Assembly: GCA_039881045.1 (NCBI GenBank)
Contig: JAYWVB010000039.1
Coordinates: 124,001-188,000 of the forward strand
Direction of reading: 5' to 3'
Length of the DNA: 64,000 nucleotides
Source: Chaetomium olivaceum
Taxonomy: Eukaryota > Ascomycota > Sordariomycetes > Sordariales > Chaetomiaceae
The position numbers and the translations under genes were made by a program. Under the pieces are notes generated by a model. It saw only the letters and a program-made list of their open reading frames with translations, was not told the origin of the DNA and did not search any database. This document shows, one piece after another, positions 36,240 to 47,889 of this stretch. Numbering within the stretch: position 1 is the first letter of the stretch; the number at the start of each line of letters is the position of its first letter.

Positions 36240-37627
36240 AGCGGGCGTTTAAGCAAGCATCATCTTTTGTTATGAAGCTATATGACTTTTTGCCTGGCTG
36301 TTGGCGGTTTGTTTCTGGGGTGGTTGTTTAAAGGGTGATGGGATGGCGGAAATACCATTGTCTGTAGATTTTACTCGTTTTTCTTCCTGTCTTTTTTTCT
36401 ACTGTTTTCTCTCCTGCTGGCCCAACCTGGGTGTTGTCGGCGCAGGGAGGTATATGACTGGCTCGTATTTTCTGGATGCACAAATCTTAATATATCACAT
36501 TGAGGTGGAATCCAGAGTCTTTTGAACTGTGTTGAGCCATGATTTCGAGTTTGGGTACCGGCGTCCAACCTAAACTTTGACCATGGACCGCCTGGTCGAG
36601 TGGAAATGCATCACGCTCAACGTAGTCCGGTTGTCCAGAAACTGTCGGGTGGCCACCCATGTGTGACATAGTGGACAAGACAATTTCGTAAGCGCCCTAG
36701 CCCTGACTTCATCAGACACTGGGCCAGGCCGCTAAGCTTTCGCTGGGTTTGCTGTTATCTAGAAGGAAGACAGAGAAAAGGGGAAAGGTTTTCTATCTGG
36801 TCGTTGGTTCATTTGATGGAATGAAATACCCGACTATGGCGGGATGGGTCACACATTCGCCTCGTGTTCCTCAGTCCTTATCATTGGGGTCTAAGATTGT
36901 AGAAGTCGAGGCGAAGCCTTCTGGTAGTTTTTTTACTTCCTTTCCCGGCCTGTTCGTTGATAGGACTTTGGATTTCGACCACATTCCATCGCGGCCACCG
37001 GGGGGCACAGTTTCGGTTTTTATACTCGTTGCTAGTTTTACTTGGGGGTTCCAATGCAATAAACCACCGGTTTTATCGGAGGGTCATGGTATATGATGTG
37101 TGCGTTCCGGGGTGGCCATTGACTAGCAACGGCACTCCCGAACTTCCAACTCTCCTTATTTCTCTACGAGAAAGATTATCTGGCTTGTAGCCAGGCAGGG
37201 GAAGGATTACAGCAATGTCTCACGGAATAAGACAAAATAAGAGACTGGAAACCGTCGTTCTAATCACAGTAACACTTGTTCGAGGAAATAGGGGGCTACG
37301 ATACGCAGCGGAGGAGGAAGATGCAAAGTTGTCCTACCCAAATCGCTGCGCCTACAGACACAAGGGGCGGGGGGTTAATCAATCCGCCCACACGTCATGC
37401 CTTCATCTACGCCTAGGAGAGGCCAGTCAAGTGTCGTCGCGGTTGTGTCTGGTCCCTCAGCCCAAAGATTATAAGGGTCATGCGAATGCTCTTCCCTGCC
37501 TTGACGCCGGATCCAACCTTCCCATCCATGAAGTTCGCCTTAATCAAGCAGAACGCGATCGCTATGTGGAACGTGTAGTAGTAGTAAAAAGATGTCGTTT
37601 CGGTCATTGAGGATGGCTCTTGTTATT
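36240..37627. other. Convergent spacer
   Basis: 3' flanks of the cupredoxin and SERF genes. Several T- and AT-rich stretches occur, with no recognisable gene. Confidence 0.5.
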
Positions 37628-37981
37628 CATTTCTTGGCAGTGGTGGCCTCGGCCTTCTTCGCGTCGGCTGGAAACTGGGTCAGTATGGCCGGCTAGGGCG
37701 GCGGGAGAAGGTTCGGGAACCGGGGGGTTACGGTCGGCGCGTACCGGCTGCCTGCTTCTCGCGCATCTTTTGCGCCGCAACCTCCTTCGCCTTGGCTAGC
37801 TCGCTACCGCTCATACCGTGAGACTTTTTCTGTGAACGCGATATGCTTGTCAGAAGACGGTTCTGTCATAGTGTTGAGGTGCCCGGCTGCTGGGCTACCG
37901 AGGCAAAGGAAGGCGTACCGCCGCGGCCTGCTTCTTTTGGTTCGCCTCGCGGGCCTTGTCGCGCTGGTTTCCACGGGCCAT
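37628..37981 (-). CDS. SERF/4F5-family small protein
   Basis: A 62-aa protein assembled from three tiny exons: 37981-37919, 37829-37745 and 37668-37628 (63+85+41 = 189 nt). All borders are GT..AG. The N-terminus MARGNQRDKAREANQKKQ is the hallmark of the 4F5/SERF family (small, charged, disordered). It continues KKSHGMSGSELAKAKEVAAQ and ends DAKKAEATTAKK, a lysine-rich tail. Human and worm SERF proteins promote amyloid aggregation and bind nucleic acids; fungal roles are little studied. Its short exons make it easy to miss in automatic gene calls. The second acceptor is the later of two CAGs (TTTCCAG at 37675-37669), chosen because only it keeps the frame. Confidence 0.88.
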
Positions 37982-39962
37982 TTTGATGATGGGAGCGGAT
38001 TCGGTTAGCGTTCGATGCGGTTTGATACGGAGGCTAAAGTGTTGTTCGCGCTTCGAGGATGTGCAAGGTGTGTGGAGAGCGGAGGGTCGGTGAATTGGGG
38101 GTTTTTGCAGTCAGCAGTTGGGAATTCGAGAAGGCCGCCCGGGAGTCACTTGTTGTCAGTTGGCGCCGGACGAGGCTGTGCTGCCCCACTTAAATCGAAA
38201 GTCTGCTTCGGCGCTTCCCCGGGTGGGGCTCTGGAAAAGCCAAGTCATTCAACACCACCTTGAATCTTCACCCAATCAACCCCAGCGTTCGTTTTTGTTG
38301 AAGCGCGCGGGATCCTGCGCTTCCGCGTTTGTGCCTGTGTCAGGTGTTACTTGGCTTCTGTTACCCGCGGCCAGATGGGTCAACCTGAAAATAGCTTTAG
38401 GAGTGACCTAGAAGGCACCGGGTTATGGATACACAGGAATAGCAACGAAGTCAGGGCATCTGAGGTGGGTTTTGTCGCTTTGGAGTTTCCCATGAGCACC
38501 ATGAGGGCAGCAGGTTTCAAGCGAGGCACCTGAGGAATAAACGGAAGACTTTTTCTTTACTCAGTACGTTAAGAGGGACATGTTTACAACTCACCAATGA
38601 AGCCCAACCGTACCTGCATTTGAGTCTTTTGTGTAAGGGAGTGAGTTTGCAAAGAAAACAGTCCAGCACGTGAAGATTCCCAGCGCAGCCCTAACCCTAT
38701 GATCAACTTGTGATTTCCATGCACCCCACTTCAACGCTTCAACACTTCAACTTGGGCTTCGAGAACCCATGCGCAACATCGACGATTCGGAGCAACACGC
38801 GATATTAATGTTCTAATTGCGTCCCTCCCCTTGCACATGCCTGACCTTCTCAAAGACTGAGATTTCAGTTCAGAAAATGCAGTACCCGGCCAGTGGTGCC
38901 CAAGGCTAAAGGGCCTGAAACGGTCTTGGCTTGCTCGTAGCCAATCGATGCATCGCGCAGGCCTGGATTCGAAGATGCCCTGCCCGAGTTTGGTCCGCGC
39001 CTTTTCACCCCGGAATCTGTTTGAAAGGCGGCGGCTGTTCTCGCCTCAGATGGGTCCATTCGAACCATTGGACGACAGTGATCGACAGGTCGCGTTATGC
39101 GCTGCCAACAGAGCTCTCCACCGTCCTCGCGTGGGATCGCGGGGCCAGAGATCGTCGCATGCTGCCCTGAACCCCGGCTCTCTCCTCTCTGTCGACGATG
39201 GAGGGGCAACTGGGAGCATGCCGCCGACGCGATGAGACGAAACCGCGGAGCTGCTGTGTTCAATGTTGCGGCTTTTGCTCCGTTACCCGCATGGTGCCCC
39301 TGTCGACTACATCCTCCGTGGGACGGAGTGGGCAAGTCTAGGTGCCGTCGACCCTGAACCGTAGCAGCGCCTATGGCTTCATTGGCCAGAAGAGCAGGAA
39401 ACATTCTTGCTTAATGCGAAACGCTCATGGGGGGACACCCGCGAGCCAGTTCCCTCACCCACTCACCCCCTGCTTCTGCCCTCCCGCTCTCTTCTTTATT
39501 CGGTATTGGGCGTTAGACCGTTTATGACAGTGCCAGCTGCTGCTATTGTTATAAGGCCGCTTGCCACCACTGCCCGTCAACCCAATTTATTTTGGCCATT
39601 CACCTTTGTCAGGTCCTATTGTCCGCCTCTCAACAATGGGAATGCTGTACTATTGATCTATTTCTCCGCTCTTTTTTCCTTCGTCCATTTCTTACCCGGC
39701 ACGATCTGGATCGTCACGCCTCATGTTACCTTGAACAGCTCTCTCTTCACGTTTTCCAACTTATCATCTCGACACCCAACTATTTGTGTATCTGCCAGCA
39801 GATCATCACGAGCACTTTCGACACCTTAAGCACTGCAGGGCAGTCTACCGATTCAGACCACACACTCTCTGTAAGTACATATACGCTGTTCGCCCACTGT
39901 TCCCTCCTGAGCACCAAACCCGGGGCAATGTTTTCCGGAGCTACACCCACGCACAACCCAAT
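37982..39962. other. Divergent intergenic region
   Basis: Upstream regions of the SERF gene (minus) and the four-TM protein gene (plus). A GTAAGT donor at 39871 could start a 5'-UTR intron of the latter. A single telomere-like CCCTAACCCT occurs at about 38689-38699. Overlapping frames at 38.9-39.4 kb look non-coding. Confidence 0.5.
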
Positions 39963-41399
39963 ATGGTCGACTCGAGGAGTCCATGGCGCGCCATGGCACA
40001 CGCTTCCACCCAAACCGGGCGGCCTTCGACGCCGCGGTCGGAGGTGTCTTCAGTCTCAGATGCCTCTACCGATACCCCGGGGCGTCATTCAATGGTATCA
40101 TTATATGAAGATGCGCCAGGCTCCCCTATGTCATTGAACCCCCCGGTCAGAGTTCGTCCCCCGACCCCTGGACCATCCAGGGCGCGATCAACACCACCAA
40201 GGGCTCTCAGAACCACTCTTCGAGCGCCTGGGCGACTGGCTAGTCCGCCATTGATTAAGCCCACCAACACCGAGGCCGGGCCATCTAGACGTCCAAAACC
40301 ATTGCTACCCCTTCCACCCCACCCAAATATATCATTTACACTGCCATCACCCCTCCCACGAGCACAACTGGCCCTTCGGGCGGGGGCAGCCACTGGTAAA
40401 GGAAAAAACGCTAACAGGAGAGTAGCCAAACCTCGATACAACATGTTTCGCCTCGGGCAGGACTCGAAGCTTCTCGGCGCCGGCCACGTCGTTCTCAATG
40501 TTCTACGGGCTTTCAACATGATCGGCCTGGCTGCCGCCATGGTTGCCAGCATGGTCATGCCCGTTCTCTCAGGCATCAAGGGCCACTTTTACTTTTTCGA
40601 CATGATCACTCACGTCTTCATCTTTCTCTTCGCTACCTTCCTCTTCGTCTCGGAGCTGCCGGTACCGTGGAGGAAATTGAAGGGGTACTACGAAAGGAAC
40701 TGGCCGGTGTTCGGCCCTGACCACTCGCTCGTGTGGCTCGGTTGGGGCATGGTGTTCATTGGCTTCCAAATCCTGGGCGATGCCTGGAAGCCGGCGTACA
40801 CGGTCGAGACCATCGGGCTGGACTGGTGGCGCGCCATCCTCGCTGCGGCCATCCTCTCGGTCACCTTCGGCTTCTTCAACATCTGCGCCTCCATCGTCTT
40901 CCGGACCTCTATCGACGGACTCCGCGGCGAGGTAGTTAAGGTCACCTCGCGCCAGATCCGGACCCACGGCAACCTCTCCCTACAAAACGCTGCCAACAAG
41001 AGCGACGACATCGAGCACAGCTTTTCGTCTCACTACTCCTCGCCCCACCGCGATAACTGGTCGGCCCAGAGCTGGTCCAAGGAGGAAGAGGCGGTGGGCC
41101 CGTCGTCGGCCGTCAAGCGCCTCACGCGCGCCTTCAACCCGCGCAACTACAACTTCCGCAAGTCGCGCATCCAGATCAGCAAGCCCATCCCGCATAACAC
41201 GGCGGCGGATGACGTCGAGCGCGGCCACTCCAGCCACAGCCGCGGCGACAGCTTCGATGACAACCTAGCCGGTCACGGCGAGGACCGCGGCAGCCCCATC
41301 ATGCCCGGCCTCCAGCGCCCGCCGACCGAGCTGCACCCCGCTTACATGCCCAAGTCCCGGACCAGCCTGTACAGCGCGGCGCACATGGATCGGTTTTGA
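39963..41399 (+). CDS. Fungal four-TM membrane protein (DUF7598-like)
   Basis: Single-exon gene of 478 aa. The start at 39963 (MVDSRSPWRAMAHAS) is the first ATG in the open frame. The N-terminal 165 residues are Pro/Arg/Ser-rich and probably disordered. Four hydrophobic segments follow at about residues 175-200 (NMIGLAAAMVASMVMPVLSG), 207-230 (MITHVFIFLFATFLFVSEL), 250-270 (LVWLGWGMVFIGFQILGDAW) and 288-312 (AILAAAILSVTFGFFNICAS). The C-terminal 160 residues are hydrophilic and Ser-rich, ending SLYSAAHMDRF. The arrangement resembles conserved filamentous-fungal membrane proteins of unknown function; the DUF number is from memory and not verified. No enzymatic motif is visible. Confidence 0.8.
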   Translation: MVDSRSPWRAMAHASTQTGRPSTPRSEVSSVSDASTDTPGRHSMVSLYEDAPGSPMSLNPPVRVRPPTPGPSRARSTPPRALRTTLRAPGRLASPPLIKPTNTEAGPSRRPKPLLPLPPHPNISFTLPSPLPRAQLALRAGAATGKGKNANRRVAKPRYNMFRLGQDSKLLGAGHVVLNVLRAFNMIGLAAAMVASMVMPVLSGIKGHFYFFDMITHVFIFLFATFLFVSELPVPWRKLKGYYERNWPVFGPDHSLVWLGWGMVFIGFQILGDAWKPAYTVETIGLDWWRAILAAAILSVTFGFFNICASIVFRTSIDGLRGEVVKVTSRQIRTHGNLSLQNAANKSDDIEHSFSSHYSSPHRDNWSAQSWSKEEEAVGPSSAVKRLTRAFNPRNYNFRKSRIQISKPIPHNTAADDVERGHSSHSRGDSFDDNLAGHGEDRGSPIMPGLQRPPTELHPAYMPKSRTSLYSAAHMDRF

Positions 41400-42778
41400 G
41401 GGGCTAGGCGGAAGGAGGCAGTAGGACAACACACACTCCCTCTTTGATTTCCTTTTTTTGTTATAGACCGGAGCAGTCGGTGCACTGCTCGTACATGGTG
41501 GAATCAGCATGATACATGGCAGAGTGGAGGTGGGGGCGGATGGACGGGCGTCCTGGGGTTTGGGGAGTCATGCGTTGGTGGTTTGCTGCTTTATAATGTA
41601 TACCCGCTGGCTTTTTTGCTTGGCTTTTTGGTGGGATGGCAATGGGAAATAATAGTACTGTCCAGTTGCTCAGAATTTGCAATGAATGTTTTGTCAAACC
41701 TCGCCTGAAACGTTGCGTCTGGGACACCAGTCTCCCTCAAGGTGGACGAGGATCTGAGAGTGGGCTGGCCCTAACAGGCTTTGGTGATATACCCAGTAAT
41801 ATTTGTTAGTAAGCTAACAGTGAGTGTCATCGCCCCGGCCTCTGGATGCCAACAAACATATTCACAAATCAATCATGACTCATTGAATAGGTGCTTAAAT
41901 CCAAGATTACCGTAAGGGATCACTTGGTTACAGGGCCACCTCACTTACTGTGTAAAATTCCACAACCGGCAATCAACTGGAGGTGCAGGTGGTGGAAGCT
42001 AGGAAAGAACCAAGCACTTGACAGCCCTTGCAGTTGTGGGCAGCTGCATCTTTGGTCCGTGCATTCGATACTCAGCCCTTTGTCGGCTGCTGCACTCTTT
42101 CCTGCTGCTGTCATCCTGCGCGCCCCATCCCTTCACAACGACGACGACATTGCGCGCACGGCATTCTTCTCTCCCAACTGTCACTTGACCAAGGCGACTC
42201 CCACAGCTTTAAATTTCTACGAGCTCACGCAGCGTTGCAAGATTTTTCTTCCTTTTCTAACACGACAGTAACCAAAGCAGTTGCAAAACTGCGACAATAC
42301 TTTCCCTTCGACCACCCACTGTCCTCTTTCCTTCTCCCACCACAGCGATCACCACATCACGACCTTTCTCTCGCCTTCTCGCTCATTCCTACTCTTTTTT
42401 TCGACAGGCCCACAACTTTAGAAGGAGACGGCTGTGAATAGTGTGCGCATCGTGACTCGGGTTCTGTGTCCACAAACAGGCAATCGGGTTGGTGGAATCT
42501 GTGGAGGGTTTTGCACAGGCACCCTGGTGCTGGGCTGGTCCTCCATTCGCAGAGGGAGAGAATAGCTGTTTTCCGTCTATTGTTCTCGTGGCCTGAATAG
42601 TGGCCCACCTCTGAGATTTCCCTGCTCCCACTCGTGACTGGAATCGCTAGAGGAAATTCCGTTTTTCTGCGCCCTTCTTCACAGCAGGACCTTGTGGCTG
42701 TCGCTCAATTGACACTACCTGCCCGTTGATTGACCTCTCGACCCATCGTTACCCTAAGGATCTTTGCTCGACATAACA
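41400..42778. other. Intergenic: PCF11 upstream region
   Basis: 3' flank of the membrane-protein gene, then the PCF11 promoter with a long pyrimidine-rich leader (about 42060-42420). No gene recognised. Confidence 0.5.
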
Positions 42779-45424
42779 ATGGCAGACAACGCGGCTGAGG
42801 TGGCCGAAGACTACCGCCAGGCCCTCGAAGACCTTACGGTTAACTCGCGTATCGAGATCGCCACGCTCACCAACATCGCGCGTGAGAACGCACACCACGG
42901 CTTTGCCATCTCAGAGGCATTGGCAAACCACATTAAGAAGGTGTGTCTAGCTGTGCCAAAGGCTTGGGTGCTCCATGACGATGGCTATTTATGGCTATGC
43001 GAGTGAATGTACAAGTGCTAACTTTGATCAGGTACCACCCGCACGAACACTACCAGCGCTTTATGTTCTCGATTCCGTTGTCAAGAATGTCCCGACACCC
43101 TATGCGCTATACTTTGGCCCGAAGCTCTACTCGGTTTTTATGGGCGCTTACACTAAGGTCGACAATGCGACAAGACGGAAAATGGACGAGATGCTCAAGA
43201 CATGGAAGGAACCGGTCCCAGGCTCCATCTCAACAAAGCCTGTCTTCCCGCTCGAACAGGTCCGCCCCATCGAGCACGCCCTGATGGCGGCTAGAAACGC
43301 CGCCTATGCCGCTCAGCAGAATAGCTTTCAGGGGCAGCAGCAGCTCATGCGAGGTCGCCAGCCCGCCCCCAGCCGAGACACTCCCACGCCGCCAACTACC
43401 CGCTCATATCAACCTCCCGCACCGCAACCCTCTTATCCTGGGTCTAATGGGCATCGGCCGGATGCCGCTCAGCGGGCGTATCCGATGCAGCCGGTCAACG
43501 TAAGCCAATACCTCCCCGTTTGAAATCAGCGACTTCCGTTGCTAATAACCTCCGCAGGGCCCAGGTACCATGTCCCACCGCTCGACACCGCAACCAGCTC
43601 CGCCGGCCGGGTCTTACCCGCTTACCAGCAGCCGGCCGCGGGGCCAGTCTATGGCGCTCCGCAACCAGGAATAAGCATAGACAAGCTGAAAGATGATATC
43701 CAACAACTGATCGTTGCGGAAAAGGCGGAATTTGCACAAGATCCACTTGATACTAGTAAACAGACCAGACTGAAGGCGTTGCTGGACTTGCAAACAATAA
43801 TCCAGAGCCAAGACATGCCTCAGGATCAGTTGATGATCATAAGAGATCGAGTTGCTGAACTTGCTGTAAAATTTCGCCCGCAGCTACCAGTTACTGCTGG
43901 TCCTGCTGGCGGTGGTGTTGCTGCACCCAACACCGTTTACCAGGGCGTCTCGTACACGAATACTCCTACGCCTCCGGTTGTGTCTCAACAGTCGACTCCT
44001 GTGCCCCCTGCAGCCGCGGCGGTCGTTGCGGCCGCTCTCGGGCGTCCCCCGTCTGCTGCGTCGGCCCCTCCCGCCACGGGCGGAGGCGTGTCGATTGATT
44101 CACTCTTTGGGCAAGGCGCGCTGGCGGCGTTGATATCGGGAACTGCGCGGAAGTCGGCCACCCCCCAACAAACTCCCACACCACAACCTCCGCCGCCCGC
44201 CCCGGCCCCGGCCCCGGCGATTGGACCTGCGGCGGCGGCTGCGATAGCTGCTGCGTTGCGGTCACCTCCTCCACAGATGCCCACTGAGCCGCCTAAACCT
44301 CCGGCTTCTGCTCCCCCGGCCTCGAATCCGTCAGCGTTGCTAGCCATGCTGAGGCAATCCGGCCTGATCAAGCCCAGCGGGACACCGACTCCTCCCCCAG
44401 CGGTTCCTACGCTGCCTGGGTTCGGTCAGCGTGGCTACCAGTCGCTTGCCGGTTTGACATTAGATGCCAACCCTCAGCTCAGGCCTGCTTCCCTGAAGAC
44501 GTGAGTTTACCACTACCCCTCTCATATCACACGCGAACACATGAGACTAACATCGCCGCCCAGCTTCCGCCCGCACATGATTTCCAGGCTCCACGAAGAC
44601 CTCGGCCCGCCGTGTACCCAATGCGGTCGGCGCTTCAAGGCCAACGAGGAGGGCCGCCGCAAGAAGACGGCCCATATGGACTGGCACTTCCGCGTCCACC
44701 AGCGCATGACCGACGCCGAGAAGCGCGGCCAGCACCGGAGCTGGTATGTCGACGAATCGGTACGTATCCCCCCATTTCTTTCTCCTCATTCCCCACAGCA
44801 CACTCAACTCATAATACTCACCCCCTCCACAGGACTGGATCCACACGCGCGAAGCCATCGACACGGACTACACGCACCCACCGCAAGATCCCTCATCTAC
44901 CTCCGCCTCCGACGACCCCACCGCACCGGGCGGCGGCGGCGGCGGCGGCGGGCACCTCGGGACCACCACACACGGCACCAAACAAAATTCTGCGGCAGCC
45001 GCCGCCGCCGCCGCCAGGACGCCGTACATCCCCGTGCCCGAGGACAGCTCGCGCGTCAACAACGCCTGCCCGATCTGCCAGGAACGCTTCGAGATGAAGT
45101 GGCTGGACGAGGCGCAGGAGTGGGTGTGGACGGATGCGGTGCGCGTCGGCGGCCGCGTGTTCCATGCCAGCTGTCATCGTGAGGCGTACGGTGTGCAGGC
45201 GTTGGCTCAGGCCCAGGCTCAGGGGTATGGGCAGGGGCAAGGGCAGGGGCAGGGGCACCAGGGGGTGTTGGGGAAGAGGAAGGCTGAGGTACGTTCTTTT
45301 TTCTTTTTTTTTTCTTTTCTGAAGTGAGGTGAGATTTGATTTTGATGGGGATGATGGGCTGACTGTTTTGTGATAGGATGATGTTGGGGGTTTGAGAGGG
45401 AGGATGAAGATGGAGGGGTATTGA
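42779..45424 (+). CDS. PCF11: PCF11, mRNA cleavage/polyadenylation factor (one frame break)
   Basis: Subunit of cleavage factor IA that couples RNA polymerase II CTD to 3'-end formation and termination. Exons 42779-42940, 43032-43499, 43558-44500, 44564-44759, 44833-45288 and 45377-45424. Residues 1-140 form the CTD-interacting domain (EIATLTNIARENAHHGFAIS, PALYVLDSVVKNVPTPYALY). A Pro/Gln-rich linker follows, then a helical segment (ISIDKLKDDIQQLIVAEKAE). Two zinc-binding motifs lie near the end: CTQCGRRF..H..H and CPICQERF..FHASCH, as in yeast Pcf11. The exon sum is one base short. After SHRSTPQPAPPAGSYP the conserved reading AYQQPAAGPVYGAPQPG is in another frame, so a base is missing at the CCC run 43617-43619. 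Corrected length about 757 aa. Ala, Gly and Pro runs flank the fingers. Confidence 0.93.
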
Positions 45425-46082
45425 GCGCGGATTGGGGTTCTGGCTGGCTGGCTGGCTGTGGCTGGTTGATGGGAAGGAAGGGTGAAAGATGCATTATCAG
45501 GCGCGTGGGTGGAATGGAGGTCGTTGCTTGTTTCTTGGGGGTTATTGAGGCACAGTCATTATGATCTTGCTTGTCTCTGCTTGATGTCCCTGGCGAGTAA
45601 CTAGTGCCTCTGGGTTTTAGCATCAATGGCCGGTATGCTTTTTGATCTTGGGAGCGATGTCTACCGTGGGCTGGTAAATGTTTGTTGTTGTGTGAAAGCG
45701 CGGCTAATACAGATTATTTGGCATGCAGTGGCTGGTTGTGACTGAGTAAGTGAATCCTATAGTTTTGGGATATCTGCTTTTGTGAGAAGGAGGACACACG
45801 CCCGCCGTTGCTTTTCCAATCTATAAAGGTAAGGGGCGGAATAGCCTTGATATTTTGAACTTCCCATTCCATCTTGATATTGAACCCTTCACATCAACAT
45901 GAACCCAAGATTGCATAAACCTAAGACGTGGATTCTAGACTTGACCAGCCCAGCCTTAATGTACCGTACCGTTCAAACAACCACCAACCACCTCATTCAC
46001 AACCCCTTCACACCCCCAACATCACCAACCCCCTTCAACCCTGAAGACCCCCGCACCTCCTTCACCCTCCATCATCAGCTAG
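45425..46082. other. Convergent spacer
   Basis: 3' flanks of PCF11 and the aldo/keto reductase. Contains short GCTGG repeats just after the PCF11 stop (about 45440-45465). No gene seen. Confidence 0.5.
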
Positions 46083-47107
46083 CTAACAACCACCAACCAA
46101 CGCCGCAAACTCCCCCGCGCACCTCTCCCACTCCCTCTCCCCCTCCTCCGTCGCCCTCCACTCCTCCACCTTCCGCAACACCCCCAAATCCTCCCGCATA
46201 TGCGCCCCATCCCCCGTCCCATTCAGCACCACCACCCCAGCCCTCGCCATCAACAGCGCATACCACGCCCCCGCGGGCGACACGCCCGCGCCCCGGGCCA
46301 CCGCCGCCACAAAGTTATCGCTCTGTTGCCAGACGGCGGGGTTGCCGGTGAGGGTCCAGAAGCCCTGGTACGTTGCGCCGTGGGTGGTGCACCAGGTGCG
46401 AACGGCGACGTCCCACTGGCGCTCGGCGGCGCGGAAGCGGTTCTGGATTATCGTGGGGGGTGGTACATGTAAGCTGGGAGAGGGGGAAGAGGCGAGGGCG
46501 TGCAGGGTGGGGAGGGTGACGTTGGAGATGCCGAGGCGGAGGACGCGACCGGCTCGTCGGGGAGGGTCAGAGTCTGGGTTGGGGGAAGAGGTGGGGAGGT
46601 ACTGGGACAGGGCGGACCAGGCTTCGAGGGTTTCGGCTGTGGTGGGGAAGGGGGAATGCATGATCAGGGCGTCGAGGTATGGCGGGTGGTGGTCGGGGGT
46701 GGAGAGGTTGGCGAGGGAGGAGGCGAGGGAGGCGTGGATCTGCGTGGGGATGGGGTCTGTGGGGGAGTAGGACGGGCAGGAGTCATCGAAGGGGGTGAAT
46801 TTGGTTTGGATCTGGTTGTGGGGGGTGGTGGTTAGAGGTGTGGGGGATTAGAAATGTAAATAAAGGGTAAATAGTATATGGGCGGACGCACAAAGAGGTC
46901 TCTCCGAGAACAGATGCCCTCGCTGATTGCCCGCCGAATGCCCTCGCCTGTACCCGCCTCGTCGTAGTGCTTCTTCATAGCCGCAGTGTCGATGCCACGA
47001 AAACCGGCTTTAATAGCCTCATAAACGAGATCGGCGGTGCGCTCCTTCTTCCAGGCGGTGCCATACATCATGGGCGGCATTTCTGCCGTAGACTCGGGGG
47101 CTGCCAT
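46083..47107 (-). CDS. Aldo/keto reductase family oxidoreductase
   Basis: NADPH-dependent carbonyl reductase family, TIM-barrel fold. Exons 47107-46892 and 46811-46083 give 314 aa from the ATG at MAAPESTAEMPPMMYGTAWK. Family motifs are AIKAGFRGIDTAAMKKHYDE (Asp and Tyr of the active site), FIQTKFTP (position of the catalytic Lys), DALIMHSPF (His) and VLRLGISNV. The C-terminal half keeps YQGFWTLTGNP and a GVVVLNGT..HMREDL segment for cofactor. The frame is open upstream to another ATG at 47254, which would add 49 residues rich in Arg, Leu and Ser (MDCVLLKRGALFISTR...), much like a mitochondrial presequence. Substrate unknown. It is divergent from a dehydrogenase gene about 780 bases away. Confidence 0.87.
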
Positions 47108-47889
47108 GGCGTTCCTTTCCAACGGGGATAAGGGCCGGTTAAAGGTACGGTGAACTGAAAAGAGTCTACGTTGATGCCAGGCACTTAGGGGGTTGAGGCT
47201 CGGTAGCCTTGTAGAAATGAACAATGCTCCCCTCTTCAAAAGTACGCAGTCCATTGATAGGTTAAATCCGAAGAGAGGGGGAGGGGAAGCTGCGTTGTTC
47301 AATGAGGAGCCTTGGAGATGGTCTTATTTCAAGATCTCAATATCGACTGCTAGACCAGAATCTGGTGATAAATAATTCTCGGTTGTTCCTTACAAGTACC
47401 TAGTTATGCGAAACATGACAACAACTCAACCATCAGAAAACAAAACATGCTGTCAAACACGAATGACGTCGTCAAAGACCCATGCAACATCGCCAATCTG
47501 TCCCGGGGAAGCTCTTCCCGCGGTTCGCTGAGACATCCCGGGGGAGCGGTCTCGGCGTGTCTCGATTCGTTCTGGCTCCCTGTAGCGGGCCGATACCAGG
47601 TTGTCTTAGCGCGGAAGGAGCTGGAGACACAGGGGTTGCTCCCGCTATCCCAGCTCTGGCTGTTTCGGCCATTTACCCGCAACGCCGTCGCTGCCCCGCC
47701 ATGAGCCCCATCGATAGAGGGGAAGATGGGGGGGTCACGGCCGACAACAGCCTGTTGCTCTCGGTTTTAAGAGCCAGGCGCCGAAGACGTTGACTGGAAA
47801 CTTTGAGAATCTTGTTGTCTCCCCTTTCCAAGTCAGTCATCATCACAGACACAGAAACGAAAACACCAAGTCATCCCATAACCGCAGAC
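47108..47889. promoter_or_regulatory. Bidirectional promoter region, AKR / dehydrogenase
   Basis: The 780-bp spacer separates the starts of two divergent NAD(P)H oxidoreductase genes, so it must carry both promoters (less if the upstream AKR start at 47254 is used). No particular operator is recognised. Confidence 0.5.

Noticed and set aside
38689..38699. Telomere-like CCCTAACCCT
   Set aside because: Only one and a half units; chance occurrence is likely.
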